Below are positions 1 to 7,993 of a stretch of 59,146 nucleotides of DNA, in pieces. Position 1 is the stretch's first letter. The number at the start of each line of letters is the position of its first letter. A model generated the notes under the pieces. The model was not told the DNA's origin. It made no database searches and worked only from the letters and a program-made list of their open reading frames with translations. The stretch is from JAHCHG01 sp041745765 (GTDB lineage: Bacteria > Acidobacteriota > Blastocatellia > Pyrinomonadales > Pyrinomonadaceae), in contig JBGTIH010000006.1 in assembly GCA_041745765.1 (NCBI GenBank), forward strand, positions 1-59,146. The letters run 5' to 3'. Made by a program: the position numbers and the translations under genes.

Positions 1-140
1 ACTCCGGCAAGTTCGACCTTGACGAGCCAGCCGTCCGGCGTTTGATAAACATCCGCCGACGGATACCAAAGCTTGCCCGAAGGCTTCGCGTCTTTCGCCG
101 TAGCCAGAAATTGAAAATAACGATTGATTGATTTAGCCAT
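1..140 (-). CDS. Small heat shock protein, Hsp20 family (partial, N-terminus only)
   Basis: The reverse strand reads an ATG at 138-140 followed by about 46 codons that run off the window edge. The visible protein has a short polar N-terminal arm and then 'LWYPSADVYQTPDGWLVK' and 'VELAG', which matches the start of the alpha-crystallin domain of bacterial Hsp20 proteins (pattern W-x-P-x-x-D-V-Y-x-T). Hsp20 proteins are ATP-independent holdase chaperones in the cytoplasm. The gene begins 5 bp after the stop of the small membrane-anchored protein at 146-544, so they are probably co-transcribed. The C-terminal part, including the I-x-I tail motif, lies outside the window. Confidence 0.8.
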   Translation of the reverse strand, partial: MAKSINRYFQFLATAKDAKPSGKLWYPSADVYQTPDGWLVKVELAG

Positions 141-145
141 AAAGT

Positions 146-544
146 TTAATTAGATAAATTATTTATCTTTCTAATACTTGAGTCATTATTAATTATATAA
201 ACTCTGTCAAAATAATACTTTAAAGATGTGTTTATTGTATTTTGGGTGCATTTAAGTTCTATTTTTGAGTCGGTTATGTCAGACCATAAATCCGCAGAAT
301 TTAAATTTTCTCTCAAAATAATCTGATTTTCTTTTTTGATCAAAATTCCGATTTCTGTAGTTGTTAAATTTAGCTGTTTCTTACGATAAATTTCAGCTTC
401 TACATTGTTTTCACACTCAACAGTTATGAGTGTGTGTGGCTCAGTATCTTGAGGACCATTATCAAAAGCGAAATGAAACCACATTACAAGTAAGCTAACA
501 AACATTATAGTTATCGGAATCCCAAAAACAAGAAACTTTCTCAC
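146..544 (-). CDS. Hypothetical membrane-anchored protein, AT-rich
   Basis: This is a 132-residue ORF starting with GTG. A GGAG-type ribosome binding site lies about 11 bases upstream, inside the end of the CBS gene, and the start codon abuts the CBS stop codon (TAA then GTG). Residues about 4-25 form one hydrophobic segment (signal anchor). The rest is a polar, beta-rich-looking domain of about 100 residues with two cysteines and no recognised motif. Base composition is clearly more AT-rich than the flanking CBS gene, which may indicate recent acquisition or weak selection. It sits in an apparent operon CBS - this gene - Hsp20. I do not recognise the family. Confidence 0.6.
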   Translation of the reverse strand: MRKFLVFGIPITIMFVSLLVMWFHFAFDNGPQDTEPHTLITVECENNVEAEIYRKKQLNLTTTEIGILIKKENQIILRENLNSADLWSDITDSKIELKCTQNTINTSLKYYFDRVYIINNDSSIRKINNLSN

Positions 545-1012
545 TTATTTTTTACTCCAAAAACCCGCGCCGCTCGAAATATCTTCGAGAGTTTCGGCGA
601 TTTCGCGTTCGTCTTCCATTTCGAGCGCGATGTCCGCCATCGCGATTATTCCGGCAAGCTCGCCCGTTTCGTTGATGACCGGAATGCGGCGGATCTGTTT
701 ATCGCCCATCAGACGAATCGCTTCAAAAATAAAATCGTCTTCCTTTGCCGAGAAAACTTCCGTCGTCATCACATCGCCGATCTTCGTTTCAAAATCTTTT
801 CCTTCGGCGATGGCGCGGACGACGATATCTCTGTCAGTTATGATTCCGACGAGTTTGCCGTTTTCGACGACCGGCAGCGCGCCCATATCGCCTTCGCGCA
901 TCAGACGGGCGACTTCCTTCAAAGACATTTCGCGGCTCGCCGTTTTGACATTGCGCGTCATAATCTCGCGGCAGCGTTTTCTCGCATTTTCCGAAAAAGT
1001 TTTTTCCGTCAT
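545..1012 (-). CDS. CBS domain-containing protein
   Basis: About 155 residues with two tandem CBS motifs. The first covers about residues 17-70 (CREIMTRNVKT ... LVGIITDRDIV) and the second about 80-140 (IGDVMTTEVFS ... LAGIIAMADIA). Stand-alone paired CBS proteins form Bateman modules that bind adenine nucleotides or S-adenosyl compounds and regulate partner proteins; no partner domain is fused here. The ORF could extend to 1039, but those extra residues (MINVSMIND) are read from the 7-nt repeat array upstream, so the ATG at 1010-1012 (MTEKTF) is preferred. It is the first gene of a probable leftward operon with 146-544 and Hsp20. Confidence 0.85.
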   Translation of the reverse strand: MTEKTFSENARKRCREIMTRNVKTASREMSLKEVARLMREGDMGALPVVENGKLVGIITDRDIVVRAIAEGKDFETKIGDVMTTEVFSAKEDDFIFEAIRLMGDKQIRRIPVINETGELAGIIAMADIALEMEDEREIAETLEDISSGAGFWSKK

Positions 1013-1029
1013 ATCATTTATCATTGAAA

Positions 1030-1123
1030 CATTTATCATTTATTATTGAAAAATGTCATTGTCGCATTTATATCAAGTTTGATCTTAGTATGTTTAATGA
1101 TAAATGATAATTGATAAATGGTA
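1030..1123. repeat. Inverted 7-nt word array (CATTTAT / AATGATA)
   Basis: Two CATTTAT units at 1030-1043 face AATGATA, AATGATA, ATTGATA, AATGGTA at 1096-1123. The two arms are roughly reverse complementary. The array lies between divergent genes (CBS to the left, Rieske protein to the right), where their promoters should be. It resembles other heptamer arrays in this window but uses its own word. Confidence 0.65.
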
Positions 1124-1135
1124 AATATATAAATT

Positions 1136-1483
1136 ATGGGAAAAGTTTTTGAAAACCGGCGCAAGCCGAAGCGCACGGGGAAAACGGTGACGGTTGGAAA
1201 AGTCGAACAAATTCCGCCCGGACGCGGCGCGACCGTCAAATTAAAAGACGGCAAGGAAGTCGCGCTTTTTAATGTCGGCGGCAAATTTCACGCGATAGAA
1301 AATTTCTGTCCGCACAAAGGTTATCCGCTGGCGGATTCGCGCCTTTACGGCACAATCGTCGAATGCGACCTGCACGGCTGGCGGTTCGATGTCAGCAGCG
1401 GCGAATGTTTTACGAAAAAAAGCTGTTCGCTTGAGAGTTATGAAATCGTAATTGAAGAAGGATGGATTAAAATTTTAATTTAA
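1136..1483 (+). CDS. Rieske [2Fe-2S] ferredoxin-like protein
   Basis: A 115-residue single-domain Rieske protein. The cluster ligands are visible as C58-x-H60 (FCPHKGYPL) and C77-x2-H80 (CDLHGW), the usual two-Cys/two-His set for a Rieske cluster. The size matches ferredoxin components of ring-hydroxylating dioxygenases and NirD-like subunits. There is no signal peptide or membrane anchor, so it should act as a cytoplasmic electron carrier. No oxygenase or nitrite reductase is adjacent, so the partner is unknown. The N-terminus is basic (residues 5-20). It is transcribed divergently from the CBS operon. Confidence 0.85.
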   Translation: MGKVFENRRKPKRTGKTVTVGKVEQIPPGRGATVKLKDGKEVALFNVGGKFHAIENFCPHKGYPLADSRLYGTIVECDLHGWRFDVSSGECFTKKSCSLESYEIVIEEGWIKILI

Positions 1484-1639
1484 GAATATCTGTGTCGGAA
1501 ATTATAAAAACTTCTTGAAATACAAGATTTTATTGGTCAGACTTGTTCAAACTTTCCGTTTTAGAAAATTTGAAAGCCGTCGCCATCAAGACTGTTTTGT
1601 CCAAATCAACCATTTATGATTTAATAACGTCTATTCATT

Positions 1640-1990
1640 ATGAGTCAGGAAGATTGTATATTTTGCAAAATCGTTTCGGGCGCGATTCCGTCCGAATTTG
1701 TTTATGAAGACGAAACTTGCGTGGCGTTTAACGATATAAGCCCGCAAGCTCCGGCGCATATTCTGGTGATTCCGCGCGAGCATTTCGCATCGCTCGATAA
1801 AGCGCAGAAAAATCACCGCGAAACGCTCGGACATCTGCTTTTGACGGCGGCGGAAATTGCCCGCAGAAAAGGCTTTGCCGAAGACGGCTACCGCGTGGTT
1901 TTAAACACGAATTCCGCCGGCGGACAAACTGTTTTTCACCTGCACGCGCACTTGCTCGGCGGTCGGCAGTTTGTCTTTCCTCCCGGCTGA
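1640..1990 (+). CDS. HIT family (HINT-type) purine nucleotide phosphoramidase
   Basis: A 116-residue protein of typical HINT length. It starts CIFCKIVSG, has PAHILVIP in the middle, and ends with the histidine triad H100-x-H102-x-H104 (VFHLHAHLLGG). The Cys6-x2-Cys9 pair is common in bacterial HINT proteins and may bind zinc. These enzymes hydrolyse adenosine phosphoramidates and acyl-AMP adducts in the cytoplasm. It stands alone: 156 bp of non-coding DNA precede it and the next gene begins 33 bp after it. Confidence 0.92.
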   Translation: MSQEDCIFCKIVSGAIPSEFVYEDETCVAFNDISPQAPAHILVIPREHFASLDKAQKNHRETLGHLLLTAAEIARRKGFAEDGYRVVLNTNSAGGQTVFHLHAHLLGGRQFVFPPG

Positions 1991-2023
1991 TTTCACTATT
2001 TTAGAAGTTTATAGCGCAGTTTT

Positions 2024-2911
2024 ATGAAAAAGATTTTTTTAATTTCACTTTTGGGGATAATTACGATGTTTTCAGCCGCTTGCGGAAGCGGCGCAGCGGA
2101 AAATGCCAATATGGAATCTGCTAATACGGAATCTGTCGAACAGCAGATCACCGAAGCCCCGGTTTATACAGACGCGGAAACGGCTCTCGCGGGCGGCAAT
2201 GAGCTTTTCGATCAAGACGAAATCGAAAAAGCCGTCGAAGCCTATAAGCAAGCGGCTAAATTAAATCCCGAGCTCGCCGAAGCACATTTCAAACTCGGCA
2301 TCGCTCTGGCTCTGATCGAAAATGAGCAAGAACTCGTCATAACCTCTACCGAACCTGATAATTCTGCCGACACACCGAAAGAAGAGAAGAAAAGCAATTC
2401 GGTGATCGCCTTTGAAAACGCAGTTACGGCATACAAAAAAATTCTTAAAAAAAATCCCAAAGACGACGTTGGTCACTACAATCTCGGCAGAGCGTATGAC
2501 CGCTTGAATGACGATAAAGAAGCGCGTAAATCTCTGGAACAAGCCGTCAAACTCCAGCCCGAAAATATGTTGTATCAAATGGAACTCGGCGCGGTTTTGA
2601 TCAAACTCGCGCAATATGATGAAGCCGTTCGCGCCTTGCGAAAAGCTGCCGAAGCCGATGATGCGAATGAACAGGTCAGAGAACTTTTGGAAGAAGCCGA
2701 AGCCGGAAAGAAACGCGTGGATTTCGGCGCGGAAAAATTAAAAGAAACGCGGAAAGGCACTATAGAACCGCCGAAATCCGGCAAAGCCCGAAAAGAAGAT
2801 TCCGGAGTGGAAGATTCCGCCGACTCGGAAAAGAAAGAACCCGAAAAAAAAGCGACTCCGAAACCCGCGCCGACTCAGCCTAAAAAACCGGCACCAGTCA
2901 AATCGGCATAA
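2024..2911 (+). CDS. TPR-repeat lipoprotein
   Basis: 295 residues. The N-terminus is a lipoprotein signal with lipobox F-S-A-A-C (Cys20), so the mature protein should be lipid-anchored. Residues about 50-215 contain tetratricopeptide repeats (ELFDQDEIEKAVEAYKQAAK; VGHYNLGRAYDRLNDDKEAR), interrupted by a charged linker around residues 105-125. The last 65 residues are a low-complexity Lys/Glu/Pro-rich tail. TPR lipoproteins usually act as scaffolds in envelope complexes; the partner is unknown. The 3' end overlaps the convergent MocA-like gene by 37 bp. Confidence 0.8.
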   Translation: MKKIFLISLLGIITMFSAACGSGAAENANMESANTESVEQQITEAPVYTDAETALAGGNELFDQDEIEKAVEAYKQAAKLNPELAEAHFKLGIALALIENEQELVITSTEPDNSADTPKEEKKSNSVIAFENAVTAYKKILKKNPKDDVGHYNLGRAYDRLNDDKEARKSLEQAVKLQPENMLYQMELGAVLIKLAQYDEAVRALRKAAEADDANEQVRELLEEAEAGKKRVDFGAEKLKETRKGTIEPPKSGKARKEDSGVEDSADSEKKEPEKKATPKPAPTQPKKPAPVKSA

Positions 2912-3513
2912 TCTCCGGGCGTGTCAATATCGAATACGCCCGCCGGAAAATCAAGCGCAACGGCTTGATCTTGAAACTTTTTAATTAAACTTTTCGCACC
3001 GCTTTTTTCGTTTAGATTCTTTAATTCCGTAAATAATTTGCGGTCAAAAAGCGCGGGAACGCCGAGCGTTTCCGCATAATGCGAAGCAACGATCAAAGCG
3101 TTTGTTGTCCGGTATTTTTCAATCAAATCATCAATAAGCTCCGCCGAAACGAACGGCTGATCGCAAACCGTAATAACAACCGTTTGCAAATTCTTGTTTT
3201 TTTCAAGAAGTTTCTCCAATCCCGCTGTTATCGAACTGCTCATTCCCGTTTTCCAATCTTTGTTAAAAACAATTTCCAGATTCAAATCGCTTAATTCTTT
3301 TTCCAGATTTTTCGCATTCGCGCCGAGAACCGCGACGATTGAATTGGCTTGCGATTCAACCGCCGTTTGCGCGGCGCGGCGCAGCAGTGTTTCACCTTTA
3401 AATTGAAGAAGCTGTTTGGGTTTGCCCATCCGCGCCGATTCTCCGGCGGCGAGAATAATAAGTCCGGCTTTAATTTCCCCGGTTTTTATATTTAATGACA
3501 ATTTAAACCTCAC
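2875..3513 (-). CDS. MocA-like molybdenum cofactor cytidylyl/nucleotidyltransferase
   Basis: 212 residues of the NTP-transferase (MobA-like) fold. The nucleotide-binding signature LAAGESARMGKPKQLL lies near residues 21-36, and VVITVCDQPF with the metal-binding Asp near residues 115-123. MocA makes molybdopterin cytosine dinucleotide (MCD), the cofactor of Pao-type aldehyde oxidoreductases. Its position beside the Pao-like cluster, though on the opposite strand, supports that role over MobA (guanylyl) activity. The start is uncertain: the first codon is GTG at 3511-3513, and a TTG four codons later lies at good spacing from an AGG. It is convergent with the TPR lipoprotein gene. Confidence 0.82.
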   Translation of the reverse strand: MRFKLSLNIKTGEIKAGLIILAAGESARMGKPKQLLQFKGETLLRRAAQTAVESQANSIVAVLGANAKNLEKELSDLNLEIVFNKDWKTGMSSSITAGLEKLLEKNKNLQTVVITVCDQPFVSAELIDDLIEKYRTTNALIVASHYAETLGVPALFDRKLFTELKNLNEKSGAKSLIKKFQDQAVALDFPAGVFDIDTPGDYADLTGAGFLG

Positions 3514-3645
3514 GTGATATTTTAATATTTAGCACATATTTTTGAAGAAATAACTTTTTGCCGGCAACCCCGTGTGCCGCAAATTGATTAATTTAACTAA
3601 TTTTTAGCGCGATTCGTTAAAGACGCATTTAATCTTTGAAAAAAA

Positions 3646-3673
3646 ACTATCAACTGTCAATTATCAACTATTA
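3646..3673. repeat. 7-nt word array (ACTATCA)
   Basis: Four consecutive heptamers read ACTATCA, ACTGTCA, ATTATCA, ACTATTA. A shorter inverted echo (AATAGTTGAT) lies about 35 bp downstream. The array is in the divergent region between the MocA-like gene and the first molybdenum hydroxylase subunit. Confidence 0.6.
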
Positions 3674-3759
3674 GCTGTTTAATCGGTTATTTACTAAAAA
3701 ACAGTAAATAGTTGATTTTTGCAGAAACAAGAAATGTAAATTATACAAAACAAACAAGT

Positions 3760-5934
3760 ATGGCAAAATACATCGGAAAAGAAATGAGCCGTGTTGACGG
3801 TTTTGCAAAGGTTACGGGACAGGCAAAATATGCCGCCGAATTTCAGGTCAATAATGTCGCTTACGGCTATCTGGCGCAAAGCCCTGTTGCCAAAGGCATT
3901 ATCAAATCAATTGATACGAGCGCGGCGGAAAAAGCGGCGGGCGTAATCAAGGTTTTTACGCATTTAAATTCGGTAAAAACGAAGGCAAAGGATAATGCTT
4001 TTACGGCTTTGCAATCGGACAAAATAGTTTTCAGCGATCAGCCGATTGCGCTCGTCGTCGCCGAAACTTTTGAACAGGCAAGGCACGCGGCGCGGCTTGT
4101 GAAAGCCGAATACGCGGAAGAAAAACATCAGACCGAAACCGAAAAAGCCCAGACGATTCCCGCTCCGGCAGGTTTCGGCGGAATTCCGAAACCGCGCGGA
4201 AATCCCCAAAAAGCATTGGCAGACGCGCCCGTTAAAATCTCCGCCGAATACACGATTCCGATCGAGCATCACAACCCGATGGAGCCGCACGCGGCGATCG
4301 CCGTCTGGGAAGGCGATAAATTGATGATGTTCGATAAATCGCAGGGCGTGCAGGGCGTGCAGCAGCATCTGGCGCAGAGCTTCGGCATTGCTCCGGCAAA
4401 TGTCAGCGTATTGTCGCCGTTTGTCGGCGGCGCGTTCGGCGCGGCACTTAATCCGAATTATTACCCGTTTTTAACAGCGATGGCGGCGCGCGAGGTCAAG
4501 CGTCCGGTCAAGGTCAATTACACGCGGCGGCAGATGTTCACGGGACACGGCTATCGTCCGTACACTTGGCAAAAAGTTTCGATCGGCGCGGGCAAGGACG
4601 GAAAGTTGCAGTCAATCATCCACGAAGCCGTCGGAAATTCTTCGACCTTTGAAGATTTTACGGAAAATCCGAACAGCTTCGGACGCAACCTGTACAATTG
4701 CCCGAATTACGACACGCCTTATAAACTGGCAAAAATCGATCTGCCGACACCGACCTGGATGCGTGCACCGGGCGCGGTTTCCGGTGCGTTTGCGCTCGAA
4801 TCAGCTCTCGACGAACTCGCTTACGAACTGAAAATCGATCCGCTTGAGCTGAGAATTATCAACTACGCCGAAAAAGACCCTGAAACCGGAAAGCCTTTTT
4901 CGTCGAAGGCTTTAATGGATTGCTTCAAACAAGGCGCGGCGAAATTCGGCTGGGAAAAACGCAAACTGGAACCGCGTTCGATGCGCGACGGGCGCTGGCT
5001 CGTCGGTTGGGGAACGGCGACCGGAACTTGGGCGGCAATGCAGATGCCGGCTTCGATCAGAGTTACTTTCCGCGCTGACGGAACGGCAAATGTCGGCAGC
5101 GCGACCGCCGACATCGGACCCGGAACTTACACGGTTATCACGATGATCGCCGCCGAATTTCTTGGACTAAAACCTGAAAATGTGAAATTCGAACTCGGCG
5201 ACACGCGCCTGCCGCCCGCACCGCAGCAAGGCGGTTCGTGGACGACCGCTTCAATCGGGACGGCGGCACACGGCGCAGCGATGAATATCAAGCAGAAACT
5301 TTTCGATCTTGCCGCAAAAGAAACGAATTCGCCGTTTGCGGGTGTGAAAGCGGAAAATACTATTTTGGACAACGGCAGATTGCAGATTGAAAACGACACT
5401 AAAAAGAGTGTTTCAGTCGCCGATCTGATGAAGAAAAATAATCTGACGGAAATCGTCGAAAATCATACTTCAAAACCGAGTCCCGAACGGCAGAAATACA
5501 CGACCTTAGCGCACGGAGCGCAGTTTGTCGAAGTAAAAGTTGACGAGGATTTGGGCATCGTTAAGGTTTCGAGAGTTTTGGAAGCGACCGCCGTCGGGCG
5601 CATTATGAATCCGAAAACATCGCACTCGCAGGAAATGGGCGGCGTTGTCTGGGGAATCGGAATGGCTCTGCAGGAACACACCGAAATAGATCACCGCTAC
5701 GGGCGAATGATGACGACCGATCTGGCGAGCTATCACATTCCGGTCAATCTCGATGTTTATGAAGTGGAAACCGAATTCGTCGAGGAAGAAGATAAAATCG
5801 TTAATCCATTGGGAGTCAAGGGAATGGGCGAACTCTGTATGGTCGGAATTCCGGCGGCGATTGCCAACGCGATTTTTCACGCGACCGGAAAGCGAATCCG
5901 CAACTTGCCGATTTCGCCGGATAAATTGATTTAA
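3760..5934 (+). CDS. Molybdenum hydroxylase large subunit (PaoC/YagR-like), copy 1
   Basis: A 724-residue xanthine dehydrogenase/aldehyde oxidoreductase catalytic subunit. The N-terminal 'a/b hammerhead' domain (about 10-130) is followed by the molybdopterin-binding domain. Visible motifs are GGAFGAALNP, MRAPGAVSGAFALESALDEL and the active-site loop GVKGMGELCMVG with the expected catalytic Glu. The family oxidises aldehydes or N-heterocycles with water as oxygen donor. The ATG at 3760 (MAKYIGKEMSRVDG) is chosen because family members start this way; 16 extra upstream codons are possible but unlikely. GGAFG-AAL replaces the more usual GGGFG-SK seen in the second copy (8694-10817), so substrate preference may differ. 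It is the first gene of the cluster. Confidence 0.9.
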   Translation: MAKYIGKEMSRVDGFAKVTGQAKYAAEFQVNNVAYGYLAQSPVAKGIIKSIDTSAAEKAAGVIKVFTHLNSVKTKAKDNAFTALQSDKIVFSDQPIALVVAETFEQARHAARLVKAEYAEEKHQTETEKAQTIPAPAGFGGIPKPRGNPQKALADAPVKISAEYTIPIEHHNPMEPHAAIAVWEGDKLMMFDKSQGVQGVQQHLAQSFGIAPANVSVLSPFVGGAFGAALNPNYYPFLTAMAAREVKRPVKVNYTRRQMFTGHGYRPYTWQKVSIGAGKDGKLQSIIHEAVGNSSTFEDFTENPNSFGRNLYNCPNYDTPYKLAKIDLPTPTWMRAPGAVSGAFALESALDELAYELKIDPLELRIINYAEKDPETGKPFSSKALMDCFKQGAAKFGWEKRKLEPRSMRDGRWLVGWGTATGTWAAMQMPASIRVTFRADGTANVGSATADIGPGTYTVITMIAAEFLGLKPENVKFELGDTRLPPAPQQGGSWTTASIGTAAHGAAMNIKQKLFDLAAKETNSPFAGVKAENTILDNGRLQIENDTKKSVSVADLMKKNNLTEIVENHTSKPSPERQKYTTLAHGAQFVEVKVDEDLGIVKVSRVLEATAVGRIMNPKTSHSQEMGGVVWGIGMALQEHTEIDHRYGRMMTTDLASYHIPVNLDVYEVETEFVEEEDKIVNPLGVKGMGELCMVGIPAAIANAIFHATGKRIRNLPISPDKLI

Positions 5935-5941
5935 GATTTTA

Positions 5942-6060
5942 TTTAACCACAGATAAACACAGATAAACACAGATGATTAAAGACCTTAAAACCAAACGAA
6001 TTTATTTAAGTAAAAATATCAAAAAATATCTGTGTGCATCTGTGTCTATCTGTGGTTAAA
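5942..6060. repeat. Inverted 10-nt word repeat (ACACAGATAA / ATCTGTGT)
   Basis: The left arm (5942-5974) carries three tandem CACAGAT-type words. The right arm (6027-6060) carries three ATCTGTG words in reverse complement, about 50 bp apart. The element fills most of the gap between the first Mo subunit and the Fe-S subunit, so a transcript through it could fold into a long hairpin inside the operon. Confidence 0.7.
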
Positions 6061-6093
6061 ATTTTTGAGGTTTTCAAACGAGGGAGAAAATTA

Positions 6094-6966
6094 ATGAACA
6101 AGACAATTGAAGAAATGGAAGATTGGATAAATCAGGATGATTGGCAGGCGCAGGAAGACGAGCAGATGACGATTGATGAAGAAAAACTGCTTGATGATCT
6201 CGGCATTCAAGGCGAATCGCGGCGCAGATTTCTGGGGCAAGTTTCTGCTGCCGGTTTGAGTGTTCTGGCTTTGCAGATGCTTGCCGAACAGAGTGCTTTT
6301 GCCGGAACGGGCGGCAGTAATTCTATTGAGTCAGCCGCGCAAGCCGCCGCCAAACTCGAAAACGCCGTCAAGGTCTCGATGAAGGTCAACGGTCTGAACA
6401 AATCTCTGGATGTTGATTCAAGAATGACTCTGCTCGATGCGCTTCGGGAAAGAATGCAGCTGACCGGCTCGAAAAAAGGCTGCGATCACGGGCAATGCGG
6501 TGCCTGCACGGTGATTGTTGACGGTCGCAGGGTTTTGTCGTGTTTAACTTTAGCCGCAACGTGCGAAGGCAAAGCGGTGACAACCATCGAAGGCTTGGCG
6601 AGCGGCGACAATCTTCATCCGATGCAGACGGCGTTTATCAAGCACGACGGTTTTCAATGCGGTTATTGCACTCCCGGACAGATTTGTTCAGCCGTGGCGG
6701 TCTTAAATGAAGCGAAAAACGGCGAAGCGAGTTATCTGACCGAAAATATTCAGTCAAAAGCGCGTTCGATGACGCTTTCCGATGACGAGATTCGCGAAAG
6801 AATGTCCGGAAACCTTTGCCGCTGCGGAGCTTATCCGAATATCGTCGCGGCGATCAAGGAAGTTCATACGGGCAAAGAACAGGCGCAGGGCTGGCAATTT
6901 GCCGGAGAAAACAATGTCGCGTTATTTGAAAACGACGCGCAAACGGACGAGGGAGGCGAAGCGTAA
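6094..6966 (+). CDS. paoA: [2Fe-2S] subunit of periplasmic aldehyde oxidoreductase (PaoA-like), with Tat signal
   Basis: 290 residues from the ATG at 6094, which has a GAGGGAG ribosome binding site. The plant-type [2Fe-2S] site is C130, C135, C138, C150. The second, all-alpha cluster domain has C189, C192, C242, C244 (CGYC and CRC). A twin-arginine signal (SRRRFLGQ at 42-49, then a hydrophobic stretch ending AFAG) marks export. It is preceded by an unusual acidic extension of about 40 residues. In E. coli PaoABC the Tat signal is also on this subunit and carries the folded complex to the periplasm. It passes electrons from the Mo site to the FAD subunit, whose gene begins 2 bp downstream. Confidence 0.88.
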   Translation: MNKTIEEMEDWINQDDWQAQEDEQMTIDEEKLLDDLGIQGESRRRFLGQVSAAGLSVLALQMLAEQSAFAGTGGSNSIESAAQAAAKLENAVKVSMKVNGLNKSLDVDSRMTLLDALRERMQLTGSKKGCDHGQCGACTVIVDGRRVLSCLTLAATCEGKAVTTIEGLASGDNLHPMQTAFIKHDGFQCGYCTPGQICSAVAVLNEAKNGEASYLTENIQSKARSMTLSDDEIRERMSGNLCRCGAYPNIVAAIKEVHTGKEQAQGWQFAGENNVALFENDAQTDEGGEA

Positions 6967-6968
6967 AA

Positions 6969-7961
6969 ATGAGACCATTTAAATATACGAGAGCAACCGA
7001 AGCGAAAAAAGCGGTCGAAACGGTTTCGGCAAATAAAAGCGCGCAATTTTTAGCGGGCGGCACAAATATTCTTGATTTGATGAAGGAAGATGTCGAGCGT
7101 CCCGTTGAATTAGTGGATATTACGCGGCTTAATCTGACGCAGATCAAGATGTCGGGCGCAAATCTTTCGATCGGCGGTCTGGCAAAAAATACCGATACGG
7201 CGAATCATCCGCTGGTGCGGCAGAATTTCCCGCTCCTGTCGCAGGCGATCTTAGCGGGCGCGTCGGGACAGATTCGCAATATGGCGACCAACGGCGGAAA
7301 CCTGAACCAGCGGACGCGCTGCACGTATTTTTACGATACGGCGATGCCGTGCAATAAACGCGAACCCAATTCTGGTTGCGGCGCACGCGAAGGAATCAAC
7401 CGGATGCACGCGATCTTCGGCTGGTCGGAAGATTGCGTCGCCGTTCATCCGTCCGATATGTGCATTGCGCTTGTCGCGCTCGATGCGGTCGTTAAAGTTC
7501 AGGGCGCGGGCGGCAAAACGCGCTCGATTCCCTTTGCCGATTATCACCGCTTGCCGGGCGATATGCCGGAAAAAGATAACAATCTGAATCAGGGCGAACT
7601 GATTACCGAGATCGAGATTCCGAAAAACAATTTTGCCAACCGCTCTTATTACTTAAAGGTAAGAGACCGCGCCAGTTACGCTTTTGCTCTGGTGTCGGTT
7701 GCCGCCGCGCTCGAACTCGACGGCAAGCGCATCAAACAGGCAAGAATTGCTTTGGGCGGCGTGGCGCATAAACCTTGGCGCGCACTGGAAGCCGAAAAAT
7801 TTCTGGCGGGAAAAGAAGCGACCGAAGCGAATTTCAAAGCTGCGGCAGTCGCCGAAATGAAAGCGGCAAAACCGCTCGAACATAATAAATTCAAAGTCGA
7901 ACTCGGACAAAGAGCGATTGCCAGAGCTTTAATGCAGGCGATGAACGGAGGAAAAGCGTAA
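6969..7961 (+). CDS. paoB: FAD and [4Fe-4S] subunit of periplasmic aldehyde oxidoreductase (PaoB-like)
   Basis: 330 residues of the CoxM/YagS family. The FAD-binding loop is FLAGGTNILDLMK (27-39) and NGGNL lies at 108-112. An insertion with four cysteines (C118, C128, C137, C156; R-T-R-C-T-Y-F ... PCNKREP ... SEDCVAVHPSD) matches the segment that binds an extra [4Fe-4S] cluster in E. coli PaoB, which supports assignment to the Pao subgroup over ordinary xanthine dehydrogenase. The C-terminal CO-dehydrogenase flavoprotein domain follows. It starts 2 bp after paoA, so translation is probably coupled. Confidence 0.9.
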   Translation: MRPFKYTRATEAKKAVETVSANKSAQFLAGGTNILDLMKEDVERPVELVDITRLNLTQIKMSGANLSIGGLAKNTDTANHPLVRQNFPLLSQAILAGASGQIRNMATNGGNLNQRTRCTYFYDTAMPCNKREPNSGCGAREGINRMHAIFGWSEDCVAVHPSDMCIALVALDAVVKVQGAGGKTRSIPFADYHRLPGDMPEKDNNLNQGELITEIEIPKNNFANRSYYLKVRDRASYAFALVSVAAALELDGKRIKQARIALGGVAHKPWRALEAEKFLAGKEATEANFKAAAVAEMKAAKPLEHNKFKVELGQRAIARALMQAMNGGKA

Positions 7962-7993
7962 AGCAAAATTATCACTATTTTGGAAGAAATTTT

